14,538 nucleotides of DNA. Origin: Acidobacteriota bacterium. Its GTDB lineage: Bacteria; Acidobacteriota; Terriglobia; Terriglobales; Acidobacteriaceae. Location of the stretch: assembly GCA_021810815.1 (NCBI GenBank), contig JAJZHR010000011.1:1-14538 (forward strand), written 5' to 3'. The notes under the pieces are model-generated. The model made no database searches. It was not told the DNA's origin and was given only the letters and a program-made list of their open reading frames with translations. Shown here in pieces: positions 1-6,496 of this stretch; the first letter of the stretch is position 1, and the number at the start of each line of letters is the position of its first letter. The position numbers and the translations under genes were made by a program.

Positions 1-403
1 CATTGGGGCTGTCACCATAGATTGCCGACCGCTGCGCAGCGGTCATCGGTGGCGCGCCTGTGGCCTCCGGGCCGGGCGCACCTTCCGTCTGCTGGAGCTG
101 CTGGAGCGCGGCGTTAAGCTCCTGTTGATGCTGCCGCGCCTCGGCGTCTCGCTGCGCCTGCAATTGCTGTTGCGACTCAAAGCTGTTTACCTGCTGCGCG
201 TTCGGCGCTGACGGACGCATGGGCATGGAGCTGGTGGGAGCATTCTTCTTGTTGCCGCTCAACAGGCTGGAGAGATTGGCAATGCCAATAAGCCCGATGA
301 TGACTACGAGGGCAATCACCACCGGCATACTCTTCCGCAACGGCGGTTTGGCTTCCGGCTGTTCCGGTACGGTCGCAGGCGCTTTTTCGTTTGGCTCCGG
401 CAT
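1..403 (-). CDS. VirB10/TrbI-like type IV secretion protein, N-terminal part
   Basis: This is the first 134 residues of a VirB10/TrbI-type protein, which spans from inner to outer membrane and links ATP-driven assembly to the outer-membrane pore of a type IV secretion system. A short cytoplasmic segment rich in Pro and Glu (1-24) is followed by one membrane helix (about 26-44), then a Gln-rich, probably coiled-coil stretch (about 70-106) and a Pro/Ala linker, the usual VirB10 plan. The C-terminal beta-barrel domain is beyond the edge. The ATG at 401-403 lies 2 nt after the VirB9 stop and is preceded by a GAGGCGAGG ribosome site, so the two are cotranscribed. The name rests on architecture and on its place after VirB9 rather than on a conserved catalytic motif. 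Confidence 0.8.
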   Translation of the reverse strand, partial: MPEPNEKAPATVPEQPEAKPPLRKSMPVVIALVVIIGLIGIANLSSLLSGNKKNAPTSSMPMRPSAPNAQQVNSFESQQQLQAQRDAEARQHQQELNAALQQLQQTEGAPGPEATGAPPMTAAQRSAIYGDSPN

Positions 404-405
404 GG

Positions 406-1251
406 CTACCTCGCTTCCTCGGTGCGGTGAAACTCGACCTTCTGCTTGCCGATGGCGAGATAACCGTTGTCCAGTTCCTTCGGGATGGTATAGAGGCCAT
501 TCGAGAAATCGAAGTTGATGAGGGATGGTTTCTTGTCCTTCACCTCGTAGAGAGCGGGCGTTTCCTGAAACTGGCCGCGCAGATACGTGAACTTGTCATC
601 GCGCCATATCGCCTGCAAGCCAAGCTCTTTGCCCTTCGACTTGTCCCAGGTGTAGTCAAAGTGCAGGCTGCCGGGGTATTGGCTCCGGTAGGCTTCCTCT
701 TTGCTCTGCTCGGTTTTCAAGATCGCGGCTTCTGCTGCTTTCGCTGCTGCCGCTTCCTGCCTCACCTTGTCCAGCTCGGCGGCGGGAACGAAGACAGGCA
801 GCTCGGCCAGCCGGTCTTTCGCGGCCTTGTCGCCGGGCGAAATGAAGATTTTGGAATCGAAGTGGGGATCGTCGTCGCCGGAGACTTCGCGCAACTGCAA
901 GGTGTATTCGTTGCCGTGATCGGAAATGATATGCACGTCCGTCGTGCTGTTCGCCAGCTTCGGCTTGATGCTGATGAAGCGCGATGCAACGTGTCCACCG
1001 TCGAAGACCCAATCCACCGTGTCACCGGCGAAGACATTGGCAACCTTCTCCGGGTCTGGAAGCAGGATGAGCGTCGATTGCAACAAACCGGCGCGAACCA
1101 CAGGCGGCGTGTCCGCCTCGGACACGGTGATGGTGCGCGGCGCATTCGGCTGAAGGTGCTTCTGCTCGGGCGTCGTGGGGCCGGACGCAGAGGCAACGGA
1201 TGCAGTTAAGGCGAGGCCGCTTGCGACGAAGATGAGGATGGGTGGTTTCAT
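406..1251 (-). CDS. VirB9/TrbG-like type IV secretion outer-membrane core protein
   Basis: This 281-residue protein forms part of the outer-membrane core of the secretion channel with VirB10. I place the start at the ATG at 1249-1251. It gives a clean signal peptide (basic start, hydrophobic stretch, then SVASA as likely cleavage site at about residue 22) and has AAAGGA upstream; a longer in-frame reading to 1329 would bury the signal peptide and overlap VirB4. The N-terminal beta domain (about 50-125) is followed by an Ala/Glu-rich helical linker (about 155-190) and a C-terminal beta domain (about 195-275) with the typical ALYEV...FSNGLYTIPKEL pattern. It starts 19 nt after the VirB4 stop. 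No VirB7 lipoprotein is seen next to it. Confidence 0.85.
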   Translation of the reverse strand: MKPPILIFVASGLALTASVASASGPTTPEQKHLQPNAPRTITVSEADTPPVVRAGLLQSTLILLPDPEKVANVFAGDTVDWVFDGGHVASRFISIKPKLANSTTDVHIISDHGNEYTLQLREVSGDDDPHFDSKIFISPGDKAAKDRLAELPVFVPAAELDKVRQEAAAAKAAEAAILKTEQSKEEAYRSQYPGSLHFDYTWDKSKGKELGLQAIWRDDKFTYLRGQFQETPALYEVKDKKPSLINFDFSNGLYTIPKELDNGYLAIGKQKVEFHRTEEAR

Positions 1252-1270
1252 TGTCTCTGGGTCCTTTCGG

Positions 1271-3640
1271 TTATGCAGATTCACCCTGAGCGAACCGCGT
1301 GATGCCCTCGGTGAGTCCGTACTTGGCAATCAACTTCGACCGGCGCACCCGGTCTTTGGGTTTGGTGGAGAACGTTGCGTAGCTGCGCCCGTCGAGATTC
1401 AGGCGAACGACTTTGGTGAGTCCGTCGCGGCGCATGTACAGCGCCTCGCGGTCCTGCAAGCTCTCGAAGAGAGCGAGCTGCTGTTCCGTCATCTTGAATA
1501 ACTCCGCATATCTCTTTCGGTTGAACGTGGCGTCTTTCAGAAAGAGAAACGACGTGCAGGAGTTCACGATGGAGTCGGCATTTTCACCCAAGTCTTCAGC
1601 CGACTGTCCAATCATCGTGACGCCGCCGAGGTTCTTGCGGACGGTCTTGATGGACGCGAGAGCGCCTTCGAGCAACTGGCGATTCTTCATCGAAGAAAAA
1701 ATCTCTTCGATCAAAATGTGCTTGGGAACGCCAAGATTAGCTGGGTCATAGAGCACATCGTTGATGCGTCGTAGCAGCCACACCATCAGCGGTTCAATCA
1801 GGTCGGCATATTGCGCGTTATTGACGCCCTGGAAGTCGAAGCACTGCACACGCGAGAGCGAGAGGCTGTCTTCTACGTTGTCGAAGATGGCGCTGTATAC
1901 GCCTCGCCCAACCCATTTGTTTAGGTAGCGGTCGAGCTTCTTGGGCAGGAAGAGGTTCGACAGACGGCGGTTTTCCGGGTCGAGCAGGTAAATGTCCTGC
2001 ACCGCCTTGTGGATCACGTCGTCGTCTTCCGGCTCCAGCTCCGCGCCGCCGTTGGCTAATAGCAGTTTGATGAAGCTGTACAGAAATTTGATATTGCTCT
2101 CCGTAGGCTCCAGAGAGAACAACGCAACACGCGGGCCATCTTTGCCGATGCGGTCAACACGACCGCCGTACAACTCCACGACACTTTCATAGCTGCCGCC
2201 GATGTCGAAGATGTAGGTAAAGCCGCCATACTTTTGCTCCAGCGCAACGGTAGCGTTGCCGATCACGCTTTTCCCTGAGCCGGTTGGCCCGATGATGAGC
2301 ATGACGCGCACACCGTCTACATACGCGTCCTGAAAGAACGGTGTCCGGGTGCGAGTCTCAAAGACATTCAGGTACTCGGAATCGAGGTCTTCCGAGTGAG
2401 GGTGGCCGATGTGTGGCGCGAACACGGAAGATAGCCGCGCATGGTGTTCTTCACTGAGCCACATCGGAAAGACATTGAACTTCCCATTGCCGGGGAACAT
2501 GGCGTAAAACGCACAGAGATTGCCAAGCGTCTCCTCGATCACCTGCGCCCGCGCATCGACGAAGATCCGATGCACGGCAGGCGCAGCATCGCGTAGCTGT
2601 TCCGCGCTATTGGCGGCAAGCAGCAAGCGGAGCGAGTATTCACCTTGCGCCTTCTTGTCCAGTTCGCGGATGACGATGCTTAGATCATCGACGCTGCTGT
2701 TGGCGGCTTTTGCTCCCGCGCCTGTGTCGAGCGATGCGGTGTCGCGCCCGCTCATCACTCGGGTCAGCACACCGACTTTGAAAAACGAGATGAACTTCTC
2801 CTGCGCGTCGATCTCACTACGGGCCGCGGTGGTGGACTTGGGCCGCCATGTAGAGCACAGCACGCTATCGCAGTCGAGGGTCAGCAGGCCGGAGAAGAGG
2901 CAGGGCCTCGATGCCTCCGGCGTCGTCTTCAATGAGTACATCTGCACGTACCGTTTGCCCACGCGCAGATGATCGCTGTGCCATGCAACGGGATTGCTGA
3001 CGATCTGCCGGTCTACGCCGGTATCGTCACGGAGCTGCGCCTGCGAAGCCCACTCTTCAAGGTTGAACAGATACGAAAAGAATTGGAATGTGCTGTTCTT
3101 ATCCAGCGGGCGCAGTCCCAACATACCGCCGAGATGACCTTCCAGAATCGTTGCCGCCTTCTGAAGTTCCGCTAGCATCCGCGATGTGTCGGCGGAGTTC
3201 TCCTGCGGCTTGCGCTCGAATGCTTTCAGCTTGGGCGGCTCTAGCGTGAGGCACCAATGAAGATCAATGCGGCGAAAGGCTGCGGTCTTTTCAAGGAAGC
3301 CGAGACGGTCATCCACGAATACCTGTGTCACGGGATTGCTGTAGTTCTGTTGGCGCGGCAGTTCATAGCCGGACATGACGCGGGTGTACTGATACAGACA
3401 CGAACCTTCGGGAAGGCCACGCAATGCGCCTTCAATCGAGCGCATCCGTGATTCAAGTTCCTGGTCGGTCAATCCCTCTTCGTCGATGCCTGACAGATGA
3501 AATAGGCATCCATAGCCGCCGCCTTTCAAGGCGAAGATGCTGGAGCCGATGAAGCGTGCAATCGGAACGATGCTGCACGCGGCTCCGGCCTTGGCGAACC
3601 ACGGAACGAATTTGGCTTGCTCAGTATTTACGCGGGTCAT
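1271..3640 (-). CDS. VirB4/TrbE-like type IV secretion ATPase
   Basis: This 789-residue protein is the VirB4-type ATPase that powers pilus assembly and substrate transfer at the inner membrane. Residues 1 to about 430 form the VirB4 N-terminal domain, and the RecA-like ATPase domain follows. The Walker A motif GPTGSGKS is at 451-458. The Walker B strand HILIEE is at 641-646, with glutamate where aspartate is usual, and the conserved GQS motif is at 678-680. Length is normal for the family. Its ATG lies 20 nt inside the end of the VirB3 gene, which suggests translational coupling; the upstream ribosome site is weak. VirB9 follows directly, so genes for VirB5, VirB6 and VirB8 are not in their usual place between them. 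Confidence 0.95.
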   Translation of the reverse strand: MTRVNTEQAKFVPWFAKAGAACSIVPIARFIGSSIFALKGGGYGCLFHLSGIDEEGLTDQELESRMRSIEGALRGLPEGSCLYQYTRVMSGYELPRQQNYSNPVTQVFVDDRLGFLEKTAAFRRIDLHWCLTLEPPKLKAFERKPQENSADTSRMLAELQKAATILEGHLGGMLGLRPLDKNSTFQFFSYLFNLEEWASQAQLRDDTGVDRQIVSNPVAWHSDHLRVGKRYVQMYSLKTTPEASRPCLFSGLLTLDCDSVLCSTWRPKSTTAARSEIDAQEKFISFFKVGVLTRVMSGRDTASLDTGAGAKAANSSVDDLSIVIRELDKKAQGEYSLRLLLAANSAEQLRDAAPAVHRIFVDARAQVIEETLGNLCAFYAMFPGNGKFNVFPMWLSEEHHARLSSVFAPHIGHPHSEDLDSEYLNVFETRTRTPFFQDAYVDGVRVMLIIGPTGSGKSVIGNATVALEQKYGGFTYIFDIGGSYESVVELYGGRVDRIGKDGPRVALFSLEPTESNIKFLYSFIKLLLANGGAELEPEDDDVIHKAVQDIYLLDPENRRLSNLFLPKKLDRYLNKWVGRGVYSAIFDNVEDSLSLSRVQCFDFQGVNNAQYADLIEPLMVWLLRRINDVLYDPANLGVPKHILIEEIFSSMKNRQLLEGALASIKTVRKNLGGVTMIGQSAEDLGENADSIVNSCTSFLFLKDATFNRKRYAELFKMTEQQLALFESLQDREALYMRRDGLTKVVRLNLDGRSYATFSTKPKDRVRRSKLIAKYGLTEGITRFAQGESA

Positions 3641-3884
3641 AGTAGGACTTCTGGTTGAGGCTCAGGCCCCACAGTTGGAACATCTTTGGGTGTTTGCGAA
3701 CGATGAGCCATGCGCTCACGGCGAGCGTGGGGAAGGCCACAATCGCCAAGAGACGAAACCCAACGAGGAAAACCGTTACGCAGACGAATACGATCGCCAT
3801 CCATGCTGTAAGATCGAGACCAAGCTTGGCTCTCGGTCGATTCAGCGCTTGATTGATCGGTAACGGTTCTCCCCGCTTGGTCAT
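3621..3884 (-). CDS. VirB3/TrbD-like inner-membrane protein of type IV secretion
   Basis: This 87-residue protein has the VirB3 layout: a short N-terminal tail containing an LNRP...LG motif (about 14-23), two close membrane helices (about 24-42 and 45-63), and a basic cytoplasmic end. VirB3 partners VirB4 at the inner membrane, and here the two genes overlap by 20 nt, as is common. The ATG at 3882-3884 lies 9 nt after the VirB2 stop, with a TGAGGTG ribosome site overlapping that stop codon. Identification rests on size, membrane pattern, the RP motif and gene order. Sequence alone would be weak because the family is small and variable. Confidence 0.85.
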   Translation of the reverse strand: MTKRGEPLPINQALNRPRAKLGLDLTAWMAIVFVCVTVFLVGFRLLAIVAFPTLAVSAWLIVRKHPKMFQLWGLSLNQKSYYDPRKY

Positions 3885-3893
3885 GGGCGCACC

Positions 3894-4295
3894 TCACATG
3901 GACTGGCCGGTTAGAGAACCGATCCAGCCCGCGCCCCATCCCAGGACTCCGGCACCGAACAGAGCGCCGAAAAGCCCTGGAATCGCGTCCTGAAAGCGTC
4001 CACTCATCATGCGGATGCCCGCAAAAATGAGTCCTCCAAGGCAGATGACGGCTCCTGCGTACATGGCAAACGTCTTAAAAGTTCCCATCAACGTTTGCGC
4101 TCCTGAGAAGTCCATCGTTCCCTGTGCGTGAGCGACATTAGCAACGCCTGCGAGTGAGAGCGCAACGAGCGTCGGCCCCATCACATGCGCGGCACGGAGA
4201 AGTTTTCGAGCGATGAGTTGCACTCGCCGTCTGTGAGGCGAGCAATGAGAGTGGGCTTTGTTGCGGGGATTGACGACACTGCATTCGGAAGACAT
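3894..4295 (-). CDS. VirB2/TrbC-like pilin precursor
   Basis: This is the probable pilin subunit of the type IV secretion system. I choose the ATG at 4293-4295 (133 residues) because a strong GGAGGT ribosome site lies 4 nt upstream; an ATG 12 nt earlier lacks one. The product has an unusually long, basic N-terminal region (His/Arg-rich), then a hydrophobic core and an Ala-x-Ala cleavage site (VAHAQG, near residue 58). The mature part is short, with two hydrophobic helices separated by a basic loop (GIRMMSGRFQD), as in VirB2/TrbC. It is the first gene of the transfer operon, and the 45-bp regulatory module lies 65 nt before its start. Confidence 0.85.
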   Translation of the reverse strand: MSSECSVVNPRNKAHSHCSPHRRRVQLIARKLLRAAHVMGPTLVALSLAGVANVAHAQGTMDFSGAQTLMGTFKTFAMYAGAVICLGGLIFAGIRMMSGRFQDAIPGLFGALFGAGVLGWGAGWIGSLTGQSM

Positions 4296-4360
4296 CGGCA
4301 CCTCCATCGACTGGTCTCAGTCGGGAATATGCCGGAGCTTAGTGCCGATAATTTCTGGCC

Positions 4361-4405
4361 GTCCAATACTTCTTTGTTATGGGGTCATCTCTTTTCGAGA
4401 TGGGG
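4361..4405 (-). promoter_or_regulatory. Regulatory module A: two LysR-type boxes before the virB2 operon
   Basis: Read on the minus strand, this holds CCCC plus ATCTCGAAAAGAGAT (4387-4401), then CCCC plus ATAACAAAGAAGTAT (4366-4380), ending in TGGAC. Both 15-mers fit AT-N11-AT, which contains the T-N11-A pattern of LysR-type operators; the first is a perfect 5-bp dyad. The boxes are 21 bp apart, two helical turns. TTGGAC at the end could be a -35 element, but I see no clear -10, as expected for an activator-dependent promoter. The module starts 3 bp after the LysR stop codon and ends 65 nt before the VirB2 start. Binding by the neighbouring LysR protein is inferred. Confidence 0.7.
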
Positions 4406-4408
4406 ACG

Positions 4409-5425
4409 CTATTTGCGTTTGTCAGCGACCGCAAACAGGTCTATTTGATCGTCATTTTTCTCATGCGATGTCTTCGGTCTGGTTGCTCGAACACGAACGG
4501 ATGCGACCGGCTTCTTTTCGGGTATCTCCGGCGATTGCCGGAAGCGATTCGTCAGCTCCTCAACGAACAAAGACAGCGCTGGATTCTCGTTGTCCGTCCG
4601 TAAGACAAGCGCAGTGTCGATGGTCCAATCCACACCCGCAATCGGCTTCGTTACAAGCCCATTCATCAGCGTGCGACCGGCGCGAATGAGCGAATAGCAG
4701 TGGCCTTCTCTTACCATCCATTGAACGTGCTCGATGTTCAGCGTCGGCTCGCAGGGACGGGGCGTAATCCCAATCTCAGCGAACATCTCCACGAGTCGGT
4801 TATAAGCGGTTGGATGATGTCTTTGATAGGTAAAGATACTGATCTTGTTGTCGAGGGACGATGGGGGCACGACCTCGTACTCCGCAAGAGGATCGGTGTT
4901 CCTCATGCAGACCACCAGAGGTTCGCGCTCAAGAACGTGTGCCTCTAGGTCATCTCCGACAACTGGCAAAGTAACGATAGCAGCGTCTAGTTTGTTGCTC
5001 TGAATCCGCTCGATGACCTGATCGGTATCGCCGCTTTCAGGAATCATCTCGCAGTCCGGCAGCACTTCCTTGTAGACCGCTGAAACGGAGTGCAACAGGG
5101 CCTTTTGAACAAAGGGTGAGAAGCCCAATCGCAACGGCTGAAGAGTTCCCGAATGGATGGCCTGCAACGTTTGGATGAATCGTGTTCGCGTCTTCAGGCT
5201 CGACTTCGCATAGTGGAACATCAGTCGGCCTTCTGCGGTCAGACTGTTGCCGTGCTCGCGGTCGAAGAGTGTGACATTCAGAATGTCCTCAAGCGCCCGA
5301 ATCTGCGTGCTGACGGCAGATTGAGCAACATGAAGACGCGCGGCTGCCGCCGTGAAAGTCCCTGCCTCCACGACGGCTACAAAATATTTGAGAAGACGGA
5401 ATTCGAGATGATCTTCGATGCTCAT
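4409..5425 (-). CDS. LysR-type transcriptional regulator of the element
   Basis: This 338-residue regulator has the LysR plan: an N-terminal winged helix-turn-helix (about 8-67; recognition region around TAAAARLHVAQSAVSTQIRA), a linker helix, and a two-lobed periplasmic-binding-protein-like effector domain (about 95-300). A charged tail of roughly 30 residues follows and is longer than usual. The start is set at the ATG at 5423-5425, which has GGAGGT 5 nt upstream; a longer frame to 5491 has no such site. The gene is divergent from the excisionase-like gene and directly upstream of, and in line with, virB2. Regulatory modules lie on both sides, so control of both excision and transfer is likely. 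A TTGACG...GACAAT pair (18-bp gap, minus strand, about 5507-5536) may be its own promoter. The inducing ligand is unknown. Confidence 0.92.
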   Translation of the reverse strand: MSIEDHLEFRLLKYFVAVVEAGTFTAAAARLHVAQSAVSTQIRALEDILNVTLFDREHGNSLTAEGRLMFHYAKSSLKTRTRFIQTLQAIHSGTLQPLRLGFSPFVQKALLHSVSAVYKEVLPDCEMIPESGDTDQVIERIQSNKLDAAIVTLPVVGDDLEAHVLEREPLVVCMRNTDPLAEYEVVPPSSLDNKISIFTYQRHHPTAYNRLVEMFAEIGITPRPCEPTLNIEHVQWMVREGHCYSLIRAGRTLMNGLVTKPIAGVDWTIDTALVLRTDNENPALSLFVEELTNRFRQSPEIPEKKPVASVRVRATRPKTSHEKNDDQIDLFAVADKRK

Positions 5426-5488
5426 GCGGACCTCCGATGCTCGTCGGGTGGCGGGCGACCGCTTCCGGCTATGAGTGACGAAGGCACG

Positions 5489-5522
5489 CAATCATGCCGG
5501 GATAAAATTGTCAATCATGCCG
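5489..5522. repeat. Direct repeat CAATCATGCCG in the LysR upstream region
   Basis: CAATCATGCCG occurs at 5489-5499 and again at 5512-5522, 23 bp apart, in the divergent region between the LysR gene and the excisionase-like gene. The second copy falls within the possible LysR promoter. It could be a binding site for a second regulator or for the excisionase-like protein; there is no direct evidence for either. Confidence 0.5.
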
Positions 5523-5538
5523 AACCAAAACGTCAACT

Positions 5539-5599
5539 ATCTCTTTGGCGAATACCCCATAAGCAAAACAGATGGCCCCATCTCTTAGAAGTATTGGAC
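5539..5599 (+). promoter_or_regulatory. Regulatory module B: two LysR-type boxes (plus a weaker third) before the excisionase-like gene
   Basis: The core (5555-5599) is CCCC plus ATAAGCAAAACAGAT (5559-5573), then CCCC plus ATCTCTTAGAAGTAT (5580-5594), ending in TGGAC. Spacing and ending match module A base for base, including the shared AGAAGTATTGGAC. A further 15-mer of the same AT-N11-AT form, ATCTCTTTGGCGAAT, lies at 5539-5553 but lacks the CCCC prefix and is offset by 20 rather than 21 bp. The core ends 55 nt before the GTG start of the excisionase-like gene. It also lies about 114-174 nt upstream of the LysR gene, a normal position for a LysR regulator to control a divergent target and itself. 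Confidence 0.7.
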
Positions 5600-5654
5600 A
5601 GCGAGGCATAGAGATAAGAACGTAGTGGGGGAAGGCCGACTGTGGAGGCCCGGC

Positions 5655-5921
5655 GTGAATCTTATCGAAAAGCTGGAAGCACGAAGTGGTGCCATGAAGG
5701 TTGCGGAACTATGCGAGCTGCTTGGCGTGGACGACAAACACATCTATCGCATGGCTGCCCGTGGCTCGCTACCAAGTTTCCACGTTGGCGGTGCAATCCG
5801 TTTCGATCCGCAGGAGGTCGCCAAGTGGCTTCGGCTGAAGTACGGGCTTGACGATACTGCTGCGAAGCGACCACCTGAGCGTGTCAATGCTTCTCGTGGC
5901 GTCGGTGAACGCATTGCGTAG
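5655..5921 (+). CDS. Excisionase-like winged-helix DNA-binding protein
   Basis: This 88-residue protein carries a MerR/excisionase-type winged helix-turn-helix: MKVAELCELLGVDDKHIYR (14-32), then a wing with the typical GSLPSFHVGGAIRF segment (37-50) and DPQEVAKWL (51-59). Such proteins act as recombination directionality factors or small regulators of integrated elements. I choose the GTG at 5655-5657 because GGAGG sits 6 nt upstream; an earlier in-frame GTG at 5625 and a later ATG at 5694 lack good sites. The short, basic C-terminal tail is unremarkable. It is the only plus-strand gene facing the LysR gene and has regulatory module B before it. An ordinary transcription factor is possible, since sequence cannot separate the two roles. 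Confidence 0.75.
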   Translation: MNLIEKLEARSGAMKVAELCELLGVDDKHIYRMAARGSLPSFHVGGAIRFDPQEVAKWLRLKYGLDDTAAKRPPERVNASRGVGERIA

Positions 5922-5941
5922 TCTCAGGATTCGATATTGCG

Positions 5942-5975
5942 AAGCGTCATCACTTGTTCACAAGTGATGACGCTT
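5942..5975. terminator. Perfect 15-bp inverted repeat between convergent genes
   Basis: AAGCGTCATCACTTG (5942-5956) and its exact reverse complement (5961-5975) enclose a TTCA loop. It lies between the stop of the excisionase-like gene and the end of the oppositely oriented antitoxin-like gene, the position of a shared two-way terminator. There is no T run on either side, so a Rho-independent terminator in the strict sense is not shown; an operator or recombination site is possible. Confidence 0.55.
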
Positions 5976-5998
5976 GAATCGGACTGTCTCTCCTGGCT

Positions 5999-6247
5999 TT
6001 AGTAAAAGCTCTCGCGGGTAAAAGCTTCATCGGGAAGTTGGGGAATGCGGTCGGAGAACTGTGTCAAAGAATCGAGCCATTCACGAACCTCTGCTGGCTT
6101 TCTCGACAACCGGGGCATCCTGTGCCGATGAGGGTATGCGCTCTCGATGATATTGGCCGCATAGACGGATGGCTCCATGCACTTTGTTTTAGCTTCGGCA
6201 AGGAGCTGAGCTTCGACTTCGGGCTTGAGTTCAATCTGAATCATCAT
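5999..6247 (-). CDS. Orphan antitoxin-like protein (ribbon-helix-helix-like)
   Basis: This 82-residue protein begins with a short beta strand (MIQIELKPEVEAQ) followed by two helices, as in ribbon-helix-helix antitoxins. It ends in LPDEAFTRESFY, which resembles the end of antitoxins paired with PIN-domain (VapC) toxins, where a few more residues usually follow (from memory of the family). No toxin gene follows; the next 80 nt hold only a perfect hairpin. The start is uncertain among GTG 6250, ATG 6247 and ATG 6244; I take 6247. No clear ribosome site is visible. The truncated gene upstream ends about 20 nt before it, so the two probably share a transcript. The toxin-pairing statement is inference. 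Confidence 0.6.
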   Translation of the reverse strand: MMIQIELKPEVEAQLLAEAKTKCMEPSVYAANIIESAYPHRHRMPRLSRKPAEVREWLDSLTQFSDRIPQLPDEAFTRESFY

Positions 6248-6267
6248 CACTGCTTCAATTGCGAGTT

Positions 6268-6426
6268 TTAAGGTTTCAATCCGATAGGATCGACGTTGTT
6301 TCTAGCCTCGATCAATGCGGACGCTAGAGCAAACTCCTTGTCCAGTACCTCATATTCAGCGACGTACTTTGGATCTTCCTTCCATTCGCGGAAGGACTCT
6401 TCAGCCGGGATAAACTTGCGCTTCAT
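6268..6426 (-). CDS. Truncated XRE-type antitoxin remnant (52 residues)
   Basis: This short gene starts at the ATG at 6424-6426 with a very strong AGGAGG ribosome site 4 nt upstream. Its product begins MKRKFIPAEESFREW and continues through EFALASALIEAR, the leader that normally precedes the helix-turn-helix of XRE-family antitoxins partnered with HigB/RelE-type toxins. After residue 42 the expected LTQ...helix-turn-helix is missing; ten unrelated residues (NNVDPIGLKP) lead to a stop. The DNA-binding domain has therefore been lost, presumably by deletion, while the start and ribosome site look intact. It could encode a small peptide of new function or be debris. The family call rests on my memory of such leaders and needs a profile search. 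Confidence 0.55.
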   Translation of the reverse strand: MKRKFIPAEESFREWKEDPKYVAEYEVLDKEFALASALIEARNNVDPIGLKP

Positions 6427-6465
6427 TCGACCTCCTGCGGTTGAGTTTTACCTGCATTGTCCAAG

Positions 6466-6489
6466 TTTACGGTCTGGAGATACCGTAAA
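6466..6489. promoter_or_regulatory. Inverted repeat operator candidate between divergent antitoxin-like genes
   Basis: TTTACGGT (6466-6473) and ACCGTAAA (6482-6489) form a perfect 8-bp dyad with an 8-bp centre, in the 70-bp gap between the divergent starts at 6426 and 6497. Antitoxins commonly bind such dyads to repress their own genes. Since the XRE remnant has lost its DNA-binding domain, any binder must be another protein. Confidence 0.5.
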
Positions 6490-6496
6490 ATCAAGG

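Noticed and set aside
391..1209. Plus-strand open frame opposite VirB9
   Set aside because: VirB9 on the minus strand has a signal peptide, operon spacing and family pattern; the plus frame is its shadow.
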